Below are positions 44,180-44,945 of a stretch of 44,945 nucleotides of DNA, piece by piece (the first letter of the stretch is position 1; each line of letters begins with the position of its first letter). The DNA comes from Saccoglossus kowalevskii. Taxonomy: Eukaryota; Hemichordata; Enteropneusta; Harrimaniidae. Below the pieces are notes generated by a model, which searched no databases, was not told the origin of the DNA, and worked only from the letters and a program-made list of their open reading frames with translations. The stretch covers positions 16,571 to 61,515 of the forward strand of contig NW_003156262.1 in assembly GCF_000003605.2 (NCBI RefSeq), given 5' to 3'. Both the position numbers and the translations under genes were made by a program.

Positions 44180-44945
44180 GAGAAACGCCGACAATACAAA
44201 ACGTTTTCGAAAAAATAGATTCCGGACCAGCCCATGATCACTGAGACGGATTTCAGAAGGAAGAGAGACGTTGAGTATGTGTTTCAAATGATTTGATTTT
44301 TTTGCGATCCACATTATCGCTTTATAGAGACCACCCGTGTTATGTAAAAGGTAGCAGTAATTTTGATAATGACACGAAAACGAAGCGTCGGACAAACAGG
44401 AAATTACGCAGCCCTTAGGCTGTCTTCATTTTAGCAGGCTAAAAATGTTGCCTTTACTTGCAGCTTGATCGGCGTAATTATTTACGGAATAGGAATCCGA
44501 GCTTGAGCTGTCAATGTATTTTTTTAATATGATGTCATAATCATGAAAATCACGCTAAATCCACTCTGAATTTGTCTGTATGTGAGTCGCTCTCAATTAA
44601 ACGCCGCCATTCACGCACTTGTCCCCCTCATGACCGGATGCGTTCACCCATTACAACGCGGCAGTCATTTATTTAGTAACTGTATTTTGTCGTTTTTTTT
44701 TAAAAATTATTTCTCTATTTTATAAATCAATAGTATCTCGTAACCTGCTAAATAACAAGACGATTCAGCCGTCAAATTTGATTTTGTCCAATGCTGGAGT
44801 CCAGCGACAGTGTACAAACGTGCTCCGGTGACGGTGACGACCACTGTGACTAGCTACACCAGACCGGACATATTTCGCATCTGACTCAACCCCATGCAAC
44901 AAACTTGGTACTATGTGTTCATTATGGTCCATTCTTCCTCGACGA
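44180..44945. other. no gene seen
   Basis: Presumed interior or 3' flank of the second P-like copy. A minus-strand frame at 44168-44395 is a shadow of the THAP region. No inverted match to the 43569 motif was found before the window ends. Confidence 0.4.

Noticed and set aside
1-44945. tRNA, rRNA or CRISPR features
   Set aside because: No tRNA B-box with a matching A-box, no rRNA-like segment, and no regularly spaced repeat-spacer array was seen on either strand.

Overview
The window is nuclear DNA of an animal, probably a marine invertebrate. It is AT-rich, its genes are broken into exons with GT..AG introns, there are no bacterial-style gene clusters, and two assembly gaps (N-runs) are present. 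It carries a recognisable metazoan mitochondrial gene (ATPSCKMT/FAM173B). The mix of transposable elements (THAP/P-like transposons, a Tx1-type L1 LINE, a Penelope-like element, DUF6729-like proteins) is of the kind seen in lancelets, hemichordates, molluscs and cnidarians. I cannot fix the phylum from the sequence.

Layout: 1280-3241 is a decayed multi-exon C2H2 zinc-finger protein of a repetitive, unnamed family. 4398-4630 (minus) is the last exon of a P-element/THAP9-like transposase. 4953-6690 (minus) is a 3'-truncated Tx1-type LINE (ORF1 then endonuclease). 6.7-12.3 kb holds no gene I can support except two LINE reverse-transcriptase scraps at 10.2-11.0 kb. 12.3-14.6 kb is a THAP-domain gene with a transposon-like 5' end and an N-gap. 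18.2-19.9 kb (minus) is a DUF6729-type fossil gene with an internal deletion. 22.2-23.1 kb (minus) is a BTB/BACK gene relic with an in-frame tandem duplication. 23.5-25.3 kb (minus) is a Penelope-like element followed by a hammerhead-like hairpin.

The second half is emptier. A 480-codon lysine-rich open frame of unknown function lies at 27.2-28.65 kb (minus) and looks like a real 3'-terminal exon. 30612-32358 is a TTAA-flanked DNA element with 38-bp, GC-rich terminal inverted repeats. 32.4-40.0 kb is mostly non-coding, with a (TA)n array and a possible small secreted-protein exon. ATPSCKMT is complete in three exons at 40013-43352. Its first intron holds a 5'-truncated LINE with a TATC tail, and its second holds a tandem, Helentron/pearl-like repeat. 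A second P-like 5' end with a frameshifted THAP domain closes the window at 43.6-44.2 kb.

The only genes I would call intact are ATPSCKMT and, with less certainty, the lysine-rich exon and the THAP exon at 12763. The other coding matter is transposon-derived or broken. Several breaks are one-base differences in mononucleotide runs, so some may be assembly errors rather than true decay. Genes here do not form a pathway; the region reads as one housekeeping gene in a dense bed of mobile elements of at least six types.
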